DNA of 9,073 nt from Deltaproteobacteria bacterium (GTDB lineage Bacteria; Desulfobacterota; Desulfobulbia; Desulfobulbales; Desulfobulbaceae), in contig JAADIK010000030.1 in the NCBI GenBank assembly GCA_013151365.1, positions 1 to 9,073 on the forward strand, given 5' to 3'. The notes under the pieces were generated by a model that saw nothing but the letters and a program-made list of their open reading frames with translations, did no database searches and had not been told where the DNA came from. Positions 1 through 5,644 of the stretch are shown piece after piece (position 1 is the first letter of the stretch; every line of letters starts with the position of its first letter). The position numbers and the translations under genes are program-made.

Positions 1-249
1 CTTTCCCTGTGGCGGGAAATGCGGCTGCTGCATGAAGACCACCCTGATCTCGACCCGGCGGCCATTCTCGCCATGGCCACGCTGGGCGGCGCCACGGCCC
101 TGGGAATAGAGCAAAACTACGGGACCCTGGAACCCGGGAAATCAGCGGATTTCCTGGCCGTGCCCCTGCCGGACGGGATCAAGGCGCCAGGTCAGCTCCT
201 GGACTATCTTGTCACGGGCGGCGGCGCCGTTCAACCCGTCTGGGTTTGA
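1..249 (+). CDS. Amidohydrolase C-terminus, probably aminodeoxyfutalosine deaminase (5' truncated)
   Basis: Only the last 82 residues are in the window; the frame is open from base 1 to the TGA at 247-249. The visible part is the C-terminal end of a metal-dependent amidohydrolase of the cytosine deaminase/chlorohydrolase (ATZ/TRZ) type: an 'LDPAAILAMATLGGATAL' helix followed by 'GTLEPGKSADFLAV', the strand that closes the small beta domain in this family. The metal-binding histidines and the catalytic barrel lie upstream of the window. The next gene is mqnA, and amidohydrolases of this type beside mqnA are usually aminodeoxyfutalosine deaminase (MqnX-type), which deaminates 6-amino-6-deoxyfutalosine to futalosine in menaquinone synthesis. 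The family call comes from sequence; the substrate is inferred from the neighbours. Other deaminases of the family (SsnA- or MtaD-like) cannot be excluded from this fragment. Confidence 0.75.
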   Translation, partial: LSLWREMRLLHEDHPDLDPAAILAMATLGGATALGIEQNYGTLEPGKSADFLAVPLPDGIKAPGQLLDYLVTGGGAVQPVWV

Positions 250-263
250 ATCGCGGAGGATCT

Positions 264-308
264 ATGGCCGTAAGCAGTTACAGGTTTATGGTATGTGAAA
301 CCGCCTAG
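264..308 (+). other. Possible 14-codon leader ORF upstream of mqnA
   Basis: An ATG at 264 lies 14 bases after the stop of the upstream deaminase and is preceded by a good purine-rich site (GGAGGA, 255-260). The frame reads MAVSSYRFMVCETA and stops at TAG 306-308, 25 bases before the mqnA ATG and in another frame. It resembles an ordinary operonic start that ends early. It may be a translated leader peptide coupling mqnA to upstream translation, or a chance ORF. There is no direct evidence of translation. Confidence 0.3.
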
Positions 309-321
309 TTATAACCCCTGT
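280..321 (+). promoter_or_regulatory. Imperfect hairpin abutting the mqnA ribosome-binding site
   Basis: ACAGGTTTAT (280-289) can pair with ATAACCCCTGT (311-321) through about nine base pairs with small bulges. The 3' arm ends directly before the mqnA Shine-Dalgarno GAGG (322-325). The short ORF 264-308 runs through the 5' arm and ends inside the loop, so a translating ribosome would melt the hairpin. The pairing was worked out by eye and its stability was not calculated. Confidence 0.25.
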
Positions 322-333
322 GAGGTGTTACCT

Positions 334-1161
334 ATGGCCCGTATCGGCATGGTCAACTATATCAATACCGCCCCTATTTACGAGGTGTGGAAGGCGACGA
401 TCAACCGGCCTGACTGGCAGGTCACCGAGGCGCCGCCGAGCGCCCTCAACCGGCTGCTGGCGGCCGGCGAACTCGATCTCGGCTTCGTCTCCTCGTACGA
501 GTACGCGGCCCGGCCGGCAAAATACCGGATACTTGCCGACCTGTCCATCAGCGCGACCGGCCCCGTGGGCAGCGTCTTTCTCTTCTCCACCGTGGCGCCG
601 GCGGAGTTGACCGGCCGGCTGGTTCTGCTCACCGGCCAGTCCGACACCTCGATCCGCCTGGTGCGGATCATCCTGGAAGAATTCTTTCACGTGCGGCCCG
701 AATATGTCGTTGGCGAGATTTCCGGCCGCCGGGAACCGGACGGAAAAATCGGCGCGGTGCTGGCTATCGGCGACGAGGCCCTGCGGATCAAGTTTGAAAA
801 CCGTTACCCGGTGCAGATCGATCTGGCCGAGTTCTGGCACCAAACCACCGGGCTGCCCTTTGTCTTCTCGATTTGCGCAATCCGCGAAGATTTTGTCCGC
901 TCGGAGCCGGAAACGGCGCTGGCGATCAGGGACGCCCTTCTGCATTGTCGCGCCGCAGGGCTTGAACGCACTATCGCACCTTGTAAAACAGCATTGGCGG
1001 ATTCGGTGGACCCGGCAGCCTGTTTCCGCTACCTGCAGGGTATCGAATACGATCTCGGGCCGACCAAACAGCAGGCCCTGGAAAAATTTTTCACCTATCT
1101 TATCAGCCGCAACGAGGCGGACGAACAAGCCCTGCCGCTCAAAATTTTCCCGGCAATATGA
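334..1161 (+). CDS. mqnA: Chorismate dehydratase MqnA
   Basis: First enzyme of the futalosine menaquinone pathway; it removes water from chorismate to give 3-[(1-carboxyvinyl)oxy]benzoate. The 275-residue length is normal for the family, a periplasmic-binding-protein-like fold acting in the cytoplasm. Family hallmarks are visible in order: 'VNYINTAPIY' (residues 7-16), 'SSYEY' (53-57), 'TGPVGSVFLFS' (75-85), 'IGDEALRIK' (145-153) and 'TGLPFVF' (172-178). The ATG at 334 was chosen because the family N-terminus begins a few residues before the NYINTAPI motif and GAGG sits 8 bases upstream; the in-frame GTG at 295 has no ribosome-binding site and would add an unrelated stretch. It lies 84 bases after the deaminase stop and 27 bases before menG, as part of one operon. 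A long open frame on the opposite strand is a shadow of this gene. Confidence 0.95.
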   Translation: MARIGMVNYINTAPIYEVWKATINRPDWQVTEAPPSALNRLLAAGELDLGFVSSYEYAARPAKYRILADLSISATGPVGSVFLFSTVAPAELTGRLVLLTGQSDTSIRLVRIILEEFFHVRPEYVVGEISGRREPDGKIGAVLAIGDEALRIKFENRYPVQIDLAEFWHQTTGLPFVFSICAIREDFVRSEPETALAIRDALLHCRAAGLERTIAPCKTALADSVDPAACFRYLQGIEYDLGPTKQQALEKFFTYLISRNEADEQALPLKIFPAI

Positions 1162-1188
1162 CTCGCACAAAACGGAAACCGACACAGC

Positions 1189-1905
1189 ATGCCACAATTA
1201 AACCAGCCTGAAGAAAAAAAGAAGTTTGTGCGGAACAAATTCGCCGCCATCAGCTCCAGGTATGATCTGCTCAATTCCCTGCTCTCCATGCAGATTGACA
1301 AATACTGGCGCTGGAAAACGACCCGCCTGCTCAAGGAATTCCCGGACGGGAGCGTGCTCGATCTCTGTGCCGGCACCCTGCCCCTGTCACTGGAGCTGAC
1401 CCGGCAGGCGAAAGGACGCCGGGTCCTGGCCGTTGACTTCTGCGAGGACATGCTGCGCAGCGGGATGCAGGCACTGCCCGACGATCACCGCAAACCGCGG
1501 ATTTTCCCGGTCTGCGGCGACGGCGAAGAGATCCCGGCCCCGGACGATACCTTCTGGGGCTGCACCGTGGCCTTCGGGGTACGCAACCTGGCCCGGACCC
1601 TGCAGGGACTGCAGGAGATGCACCGGGTGATCAAACCGGGCGGCAAACTGCTGATCCTGGAGTTTTCCCGGCCGCGCAATCCGATCATCAGGCCCCTGTA
1701 CGCCTTCTACCTGAACAAGGTGCTGCCCGCGGTTGCCGGCCTGGTGTCCGGTGACAAGGAGGCCTACGAGTACCTGGCCAGTTCCATTGCCGCTTTTTAC
1801 GAACCGGAAGAACTGCTTGACATGATGCGCCAGGCCGGTTTCAGTCACACCGAGCGGAAACCGCTGACCTTCGGCATCGTCAACATCTATATCGGAGTTA
1901 AATAA
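1189..1905 (+). CDS. menG: Demethylmenaquinone C-methyltransferase (MenG/UbiE family)
   Basis: S-adenosylmethionine-dependent methyltransferase that methylates the naphthoquinone ring in the last step of menaquinone synthesis. At 238 residues it has the normal length for the family. Visible signatures are 'YDLLNSLLSM' (25-34), the SAM-binding motif I 'VLDLCAGT' (56-63), an acidic residue at the end of strand 2 (D83 in 'AVDFCEDML'), 'FGVRNL' (129-134), 'VIKPGGKLLILEFSRP' (147-162) and 'YEYLASSIAAF' (193-203). Just after motif I the usual G-D pair of the GTGD type is replaced (GTLP). The ribosome-binding site is weak (GGA about 13 bases upstream), suggesting coupling to mqnA. Given the futalosine genes around it, menaquinone rather than ubiquinone is the likely product. 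The next gene starts 3 bases after the stop. Confidence 0.93.
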   Translation: MPQLNQPEEKKKFVRNKFAAISSRYDLLNSLLSMQIDKYWRWKTTRLLKEFPDGSVLDLCAGTLPLSLELTRQAKGRRVLAVDFCEDMLRSGMQALPDDHRKPRIFPVCGDGEEIPAPDDTFWGCTVAFGVRNLARTLQGLQEMHRVIKPGGKLLILEFSRPRNPIIRPLYAFYLNKVLPAVAGLVSGDKEAYEYLASSIAAFYEPEELLDMMRQAGFSHTERKPLTFGIVNIYIGVK

Positions 1906-1908
1906 AAC

Positions 1909-2487
1909 GTGGCCGCAACCAAACGCATCATCCTGGCCGTCACCGGGGCAACCGGCATGCTGTACGTGACCGCCCTGCTCGAACTCCTGCGCCGGCAGGA
2001 CGTCACGGTTCATGCCGTTATTTCAAACGCCGGCCGCAAGGTACTGCGCCTGGAGCAGGATCTCGACCCGGCCGAACTGCGCGGGGTGGACTGCTGGTTC
2101 GACATCGATGATTTCACGGCCCCCATGGCCAGCGGCTCAAGTTGTTATGACGCCATGATTATCCTGCCCTGCACGGCCGGGACCCTGGGCGCTATTGCCG
2201 GCGGCATCTCAGGCAATCTCATCCACCGGGCGGCCGATGTCTCCCTGAAGGAACGGCGGCCCCTGCTGCTTGCCGTCCGGGAGACGCCCTTGAATCGAAC
2301 GCATCTGAAAAACATGCTGGCCGTGCATGACGCCGGCGCTGTCGTTTGCCCTCCCATGCCGTCGTTTTACCAGCAACCCGAGGACTTGCAGGCCATGGCC
2401 GGCCATTTCGCCGGCCGCCTGTGCGACCAGATCGGCATCAAGATTCCCGGCCTGAAGCGCTGGCAAGGACCGGAGCGCGCGGAATAA
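1909..2487 (+). CDS. ubiX: UbiX-type flavin prenyltransferase (menaquinone pathway, MqnM-like)
   Basis: Flavoprotein that prenylates FMN to make the prenyl-FMN cofactor of UbiD-type decarboxylases. At 192 residues it is typical in length. Seen in order: the FMN-binding N-terminus 'AVTGATGMLY' (10-19), a glutamate at position 49 matching the conserved family acid, 'MASGSSCYDAMIILPCTAGT' (73-92), 'NLIHRAADVSLKERRPLLL' (103-121), 'RETPLN' (124-129), 'HLKNML' (132-137) and 'PPMPSFYQQP' (148-157). The start is GTG, 3 bases after the menG stop, with GGAG about 11 bases upstream; no other start would keep the N-terminal motif. In organisms using the futalosine route, a UbiX-like protein (MqnM) serves the UbiD-like MqnL, which decarboxylates prenylated dihydroxynaphthoate. 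That specific role is inferred from the operon; no UbiD partner is in the window. Confidence 0.93.
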   Translation: MAATKRIILAVTGATGMLYVTALLELLRRQDVTVHAVISNAGRKVLRLEQDLDPAELRGVDCWFDIDDFTAPMASGSSCYDAMIILPCTAGTLGAIAGGISGNLIHRAADVSLKERRPLLLAVRETPLNRTHLKNMLAVHDAGAVVCPPMPSFYQQPEDLQAMAGHFAGRLCDQIGIKIPGLKRWQGPERAE

Positions 2488-2529
2488 ACGAAAAACCGCC
2501 ATAACCTCGATCCGCAGTTACCTTTTCCC

Positions 2530-2558
2530 TTGACATCTCTAAGTGATCCTTCTAATTT
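2530..2558 (+). promoter_or_regulatory. Promoter candidate for tRNA-Gln
   Basis: A perfect TTGACA (2530-2535) lies about 50 bases before the tRNA. The matching -10 is ambiguous: TCTAAT (2551-2556) matches TATAAT at five of six positions with a 15-base spacer, and TAATTT (2553-2558) has a 17-base spacer but a weaker match. Either would start transcription 15-20 bases before the tRNA 5' end. Confidence 0.6.
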
Positions 2559-2580
2559 ACTAGCCTTCCAAATACCGGAC

Positions 2581-2654
2581 TGGGGGATGGTCTAATGGCA
2601 AGACAGCAGACTCTGACTCTGCCTATCGGGGTTCGAATCCCTGTCCCCCAGCCA
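2581..2654 (+). tRNA. tRNA-Gln (anticodon CUG)
   Basis: A complete 74-base cloverleaf with encoded CCA. The acceptor stem TGGGGGA pairs with TCCCCCA, followed by discriminator G and CCA. The anticodon arm is GCAGA-CTCTGAC-TCTGC, with loop bases giving anticodon CTG, which reads the glutamine codon CAG. The T arm is CGGGG-TTCGAAT-CCCTG. The weak first pair (T1-A72) and G73 are known identity features of bacterial tRNA-Gln, supporting the assignment. It stands alone between two converging protein operons. No integrase gene or duplicated 3' end was seen beside it, so there is no sign that it serves as an attachment site here. Confidence 0.96.
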
Positions 2655-2740
2655 ATGCAGAATCTGGTGATTTCCTTCCCTTCTTTGATTTCCCCTTCGA
2701 AAAAACAAATTTTCCGCATCGTCCCTGTTTAATTCCGGAC

Positions 2741-4196
2741 CTAATCCACCCGCAACAGGGCCAACCGTTCCGGGGCCAGGAAGAAATCGAGCAGGGTCTC
2801 GCCGTTGAGACAGCCGATAGCGGACACCCGGGATGACAGCAGTTGGCCGTACACCCTCATTAATTTTCTGCCGTAGGCCTGAAGGCCGTACTTCTCCTGG
2901 AGAATCCGGCGGTTCGGCTCGATATTTTTTGCACAGCGGGCCGGATCGGGCAGGGAGCAGGGAACCAGCGACCCGGCCTCGGCCGGACTCTCGACAACCC
3001 GGCGCAGCACGGTTTCCTGCAGCTCTTCATCAAGCCGGCCGAAATCAACACGGTCGGCACTGATCCAGGCGGCAAGGACCCGGTCCGGGTCGTCCCGGCC
3101 CGGCTTGCGGCCATAGGCGGCGAGACTCCGCCGCAGCCCGGCCCGCGCCTTGGCGGCGATTCTCTCCCGGCCAAGCCAGCGCACCGGAATATTCAACCGT
3201 TCATAGAGATGCGGCAGACAAAGGCCCTCTTCCCGGAACTCCCCCGTGATCTCGGGCAGGTCCCGGCCGCAGACCGGCCGCCCGGCCAGCCAGGGTTCAA
3301 GAAAGGCCATGCCGAATCCTTCGGCCATGCTCGTCGTCAGCAGGACTTGCGCCTCCCGGAGCAGGCCCTCGAAGCAGCAGCCCGGCCGGTTGGCCAATTC
3401 GAACTCGACCGGCAGCCGCAACTGCGCGGCCAGGCGCCGCCAGGCCTCGTAGCGGGGCCGTTCCCTGGGATTCAAAGGACCAGAGGTCGTGGCAAAAAGT
3501 TTTTCCCCGGACGACACGGCCGCCCAGAGAAGAAACTCGCCGATATTCTTTCTCCGAATGGCCCGGGTCGGATAGAGCCAGATATTGCCGTGACCATGGA
3601 CATGGTCACCATGCGCCGGCGCCGGAACCTCGGCCAGCTTGACGAGATTCGGCAGCCGGTGCAGACAGGCGGGGTCGGCCCCGGCCCGGCTCAGAAAGCC
3701 AAAGTCGCGGCCGGTGAGAACCGCGTAGTGAATATTGCCGCCGCTCGGATAGAGCAGGCGGGACATCGTTTCCGGCTTGCCGCAGGCCAGCTGGTCGAGC
3801 ATCCGGCGATAATTACCCGGCCTGCCGTCCTCGGCGAAATCATGGATATGGAGGAGCAGGCGATGGCCTTTTTCCGCCAGCAGGCAAAGCGCTTTCGGCA
3901 GGGCCAGGTTCTTGCCCAGGCTGTGATTATGCACATGCCAGACATCGGGCAAACCGCCATTCCCGGGCCGACTGTTCCAGCTGCGCGGCCAGCTCGACGG
4001 ACGAAATCCGCGGTCGAACTTCTTCATAGCGCAGGCCGGGAATGACCCGGTACTCACTCGGCCAGTCCCCGTCTGGCGGTTCCCCGGTCAGGACGACCGT
4101 TTCGGCGTCATGTCCCTTGAGGGCCTCCAGCCCGTGCTGAATAACCCTGGTGACCCCGCCGGGTTGCAGATGATAATGGATGAAGGCCAACCGCAT
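2741..4196 (-). pseudogene. GT4-type glycosyltransferase, reading frame broken once near the N-terminus
   Basis: A GT-B glycosyltransferase split over two frames. The first part starts at ATG 4196 ('MRLAFIHYHLQPGGVTRVIQ', a typical GT4 N-terminus with the glycine-rich loop) and reads to TAA at 3927-3929. The rest continues in another frame to TAG 2741-2743, resuming at 'PDVWHVHNHSLGKN'. The two overlap at about 3942-3975; removing one base, for example one A of the run 3951-3953 (+ strand), joins them into about 484 residues. The C-terminal half keeps 'YPTRAIRRKN', a likely donor-phosphate binding region, and the E-x7-E motif 'EGFGMAFLE' (bases 3322-3296), so the fold and catalytic elements are intact. 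About 120 residues follow the GT-B core. No ribosome-binding site precedes the ATG, and a terminator hairpin lies just upstream. It follows gpgS by 16 bases, so it may act on the glucosylglycerate product. It could be a sequencing error, a recent mutation or a recoding site. Confidence 0.8.
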
Positions 4197-4204
4197 GGAA
4201 TAAT

Positions 4205-4233
4205 AAAAAAAATCAGCGCGTCAGGCTGATTTT
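4205..4233 (-). terminator. Intrinsic terminator overlapping the gpgS stop codon
   Basis: On the minus strand, AAAATCAGC (4233-4225) pairs with GCTGATTTT (4217-4209) in a nine-pair stem with the seven-base loop CTGACGC, followed by an uninterrupted run of eight T (4212-4205). The stop codon TGA of gpgS (4215-4213) lies in the 3' arm of the stem. The GT4 start codon is only 9 bases beyond the T run, so the element would end or attenuate transcription before the second gene. Confidence 0.8.
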
Positions 4234-5184
4234 CTTCCTGTAGGCCTCGATTTCGATCATGGGGGGCCGTTCTTCTTCGGGAATTTCATGGATGACTTGG
4301 CGGCAGCATTTGCCCCGGGCCTCGAACTGGCGGAGACAGGCGGTCAGATCAGGCAGACCGCGGACGATTCCCCCGGCCTTGAGCCGTTCAAGAAAGGTTC
4401 GCAGGATGCCGAAGGACATCTTGCCCAGGTCCGGCAGATCCTGATGGCGGTGCAGTCGTTCAACCAGATCGGTCTGGGCAAAGGCCGCCAGTCCATACTC
4501 TGAATAGACATCGATGAGATGCGAGGTCTCGACACCGTAGCCGACAGGGAAGGAAAGCCGTTCAAGGACTTCCCGCCGAACCGCGTACTCCCCCGACAAC
4601 GGCTGAATCATGGCGGTCAGCTCCGGGAAAAAGAGTGAGAACAGCGGCCGGACAAGGAGTTCGGTCACCCGCCCGCCGCCCGGGGACCGGCGGCTGGCGG
4701 CCGGGTCTGCCGACCGGTCATAGAAGGCCTTGACGTACTTGATTTCAGGCCTGAAGATAAGGGGGGCAGCCAGGCCGTAGACAAAACGGCGGCGGATATT
4801 CCTGATATCCGCATCGACATAGACAATGATATCGCCCCGCAGCTGATAGACGGCCTTCCACAGGTTTTCACCCTTGCCTTGCCTATGCCCCATTTCCGGG
4901 AGGATGTCCGCGGCCAGATAGACATCGGCCCCGGCCGCGGCGGCCGTCGCCAGGGTCCGGTCGGTCGAGCCGGAATCGATCACGGCGATTTCGTCGAGCA
5001 GGGGATAACGGTCCTGGAGTTCGGACCTGAACAGTGTCACCTCCCTGCCGATCGTCTGTTCTTCATTCAGCGTCGGGATGCAGAGCGAGATGGTCAAGCC
5101 CTGCCTGTTTTTCTCCCTGATCAGGGCGGGCAGATCACTGAACTGGCTGTAATGAAAAGTATTCGACTGCAACCAGTCATCCAT
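4213..5184 (-). CDS. gpgS: Glucosyl-3-phosphoglycerate synthase (GpgS, GT81 type)
   Basis: Transfers glucose from a nucleotide sugar to 3-phosphoglycerate, the first step to glucosylglycerate, a compatible solute and, in mycobacteria, the primer of methylglucose polysaccharide. The 323-residue protein matches the family closely: 'CIPTLNEEQTIG' (35-46), 'DSGSTDRT' (70-77), 'GKGENLWK' (103-110), the metal-binding 'DAD' (124-126), 'GGGRVTELLVRPL' (169-181), 'QPLSGEYA' (194-201), 'GYGVE' (215-219) and a histidine pair (H245, H247). The frame stays open to an ATG at 5409, but those extra 75 residues look unlike the family, and the best promoter would begin transcription downstream of that ATG. I therefore place the start at 5184, before 'MDDWLQSNTFHY', although no clear ribosome-binding site precedes it. 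No GpgP-type phosphatase is in the window. The function is well supported; the start is uncertain. Confidence 0.88.
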   Translation of the reverse strand: MDDWLQSNTFHYSQFSDLPALIREKNRQGLTISLCIPTLNEEQTIGREVTLFRSELQDRYPLLDEIAVIDSGSTDRTLATAAAAGADVYLAADILPEMGHRQGKGENLWKAVYQLRGDIIVYVDADIRNIRRRFVYGLAAPLIFRPEIKYVKAFYDRSADPAASRRSPGGGRVTELLVRPLFSLFFPELTAMIQPLSGEYAVRREVLERLSFPVGYGVETSHLIDVYSEYGLAAFAQTDLVERLHRHQDLPDLGKMSFGILRTFLERLKAGGIVRGLPDLTACLRQFEARGKCCRQVIHEIPEEERPPMIEIEAYRKKISLTR

Positions 5185-5384
5185 ATTGACGCGACAGCTG
5201 CCGGCAACAGCCGACAGGCAGCAGTCGATCTCTTCCGTTGCTCCATTCACAGCCGGTCCGATTTCCACAGACTCCCCCTGACCTTTTCCGTTTTCTCCAT
5301 TGACGATCCCGATAAAACTGCCGGATCGGCCGGCTTCCGCCGACCCAAAAATGATGGCCGAACCAGTAACGGCCCTGAACATCA

Positions 5385-5401
5385 AACAAATATCATTTGT
5401 T
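5385..5401. promoter_or_regulatory. Palindrome at the gpgS transcription start (operator or 5' hairpin)
   Basis: A perfect inverted repeat, AACAAAT-ATC-ATTTGTT (seven-base arms, three-base centre). It begins two bases inside the transcript predicted from the gpgS promoter. The position suits a repressor operator or a 5'-terminal RNA hairpin. No known regulator site is recognised. Confidence 0.4.
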
Positions 5402-5409
5402 ATTTCCAT

Positions 5410-5437
5410 AATATATGTATCAATCTCTCCCTGTCAA
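5410..5437 (-). promoter_or_regulatory. Sigma-70-type promoter of gpgS
   Basis: On the minus strand, a perfect TTGACA (5437-5432) and TATATT (5415-5410, five of six matches) are separated by 16 bases. Transcription would start near 5403 at an A. The -10 box touches the upstream-most ATG (5409), so that ATG would lie outside the transcript. This implies a leader of about 218 bases before the start chosen at 5184. The leader (5185-5403) holds a palindrome at its 5' end and a GNRA-capped stem, GTCGGC-GGAA-GCCGGC; no known riboswitch was recognised. Confidence 0.7.
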
Positions 5438-5549
5438 CCCGTAACGGCTCCCGGATATCAACAACGGATCGTCAGAGTTCGGCAGGGGCGACAAAACCGG
5501 GGGAATGACTCTTACAGGGAGTACAACAAAATAAAAAAACTCTGTTTGG

Positions 5550-5620
5550 CCCTGTGTCTCGGGGAGAGACAATCAACGGATCAGCAGGGACGGTAATACC
5601 GCAAGGTGAGGGATGCCGGC
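5550..5620. other. Compact foldable segment of unknown role between ubiB and gpgS
   Basis: Read on the plus strand, CCCTG (5550-5554) can pair with CAGGG (5584-5588), enclosing a hairpin TGTCTC-GGGGA-GAGACA (5555-5571). It is followed by a second stem, CGGTA/TGCCG, that encloses TACC-GCAA-GGTG with a GNRA loop. The complement folds the same way on the minus strand, where it would be the ubiB 3' end. A run of seven A (5533-5539) lies on one side. The end 'GGTAATACCGC...AGGGA' recalls the 3' half of a TPP riboswitch, but the 5' half is absent and no thiamine gene is near. Confidence 0.3.
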
Positions 5621-5626
5621 AGAAAA

Positions 5627-5644
5627 ATCACATGCGGCCATGTC
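5627..5644 (-). terminator. Weak terminator candidate at the end of ubiB
   Basis: On the minus strand a short stem, ACATG-GCCG-CATGT, covers the last ubiB codons and is followed by GA and five T. The stem is only five pairs, so this is a weak candidate. No better terminator was seen between ubiB and the gpgS promoter. Confidence 0.2.

Noticed and set aside
328..1197. A 289-codon open frame on the minus strand opposite mqnA
   Set aside because: MqnA on the plus strand is complete with all family motifs; the antisense frame has no recognisable domain.
2581..2654. tRNA-Gln as an integration site for a mobile element
   Set aside because: No integrase, no repeated tRNA 3' end and no change in gene type beside it were seen in the window.
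3209..4045. A 278-codon plus-strand frame opposite the GT4 gene
   Set aside because: It is a shadow of the glycosyltransferase coding strand and has no recognisable motif.
5185..5409. N-terminal extension of GpgS to the ATG at 5409
   Set aside because: The 75 residues look unlike the family, and the -10 box of the best promoter abuts this ATG, placing it outside the transcript.
4879..5508. A 209-codon plus-strand frame opposite gpgS and its promoter
   Set aside because: Antisense to clear GpgS motifs, with no convincing ribosome-binding site or family-like features.
5550..5620. TPP riboswitch on the plus strand
   Set aside because: Only part of the 3' half is similar; the CUGAGA element is missing and no thiamine gene follows.
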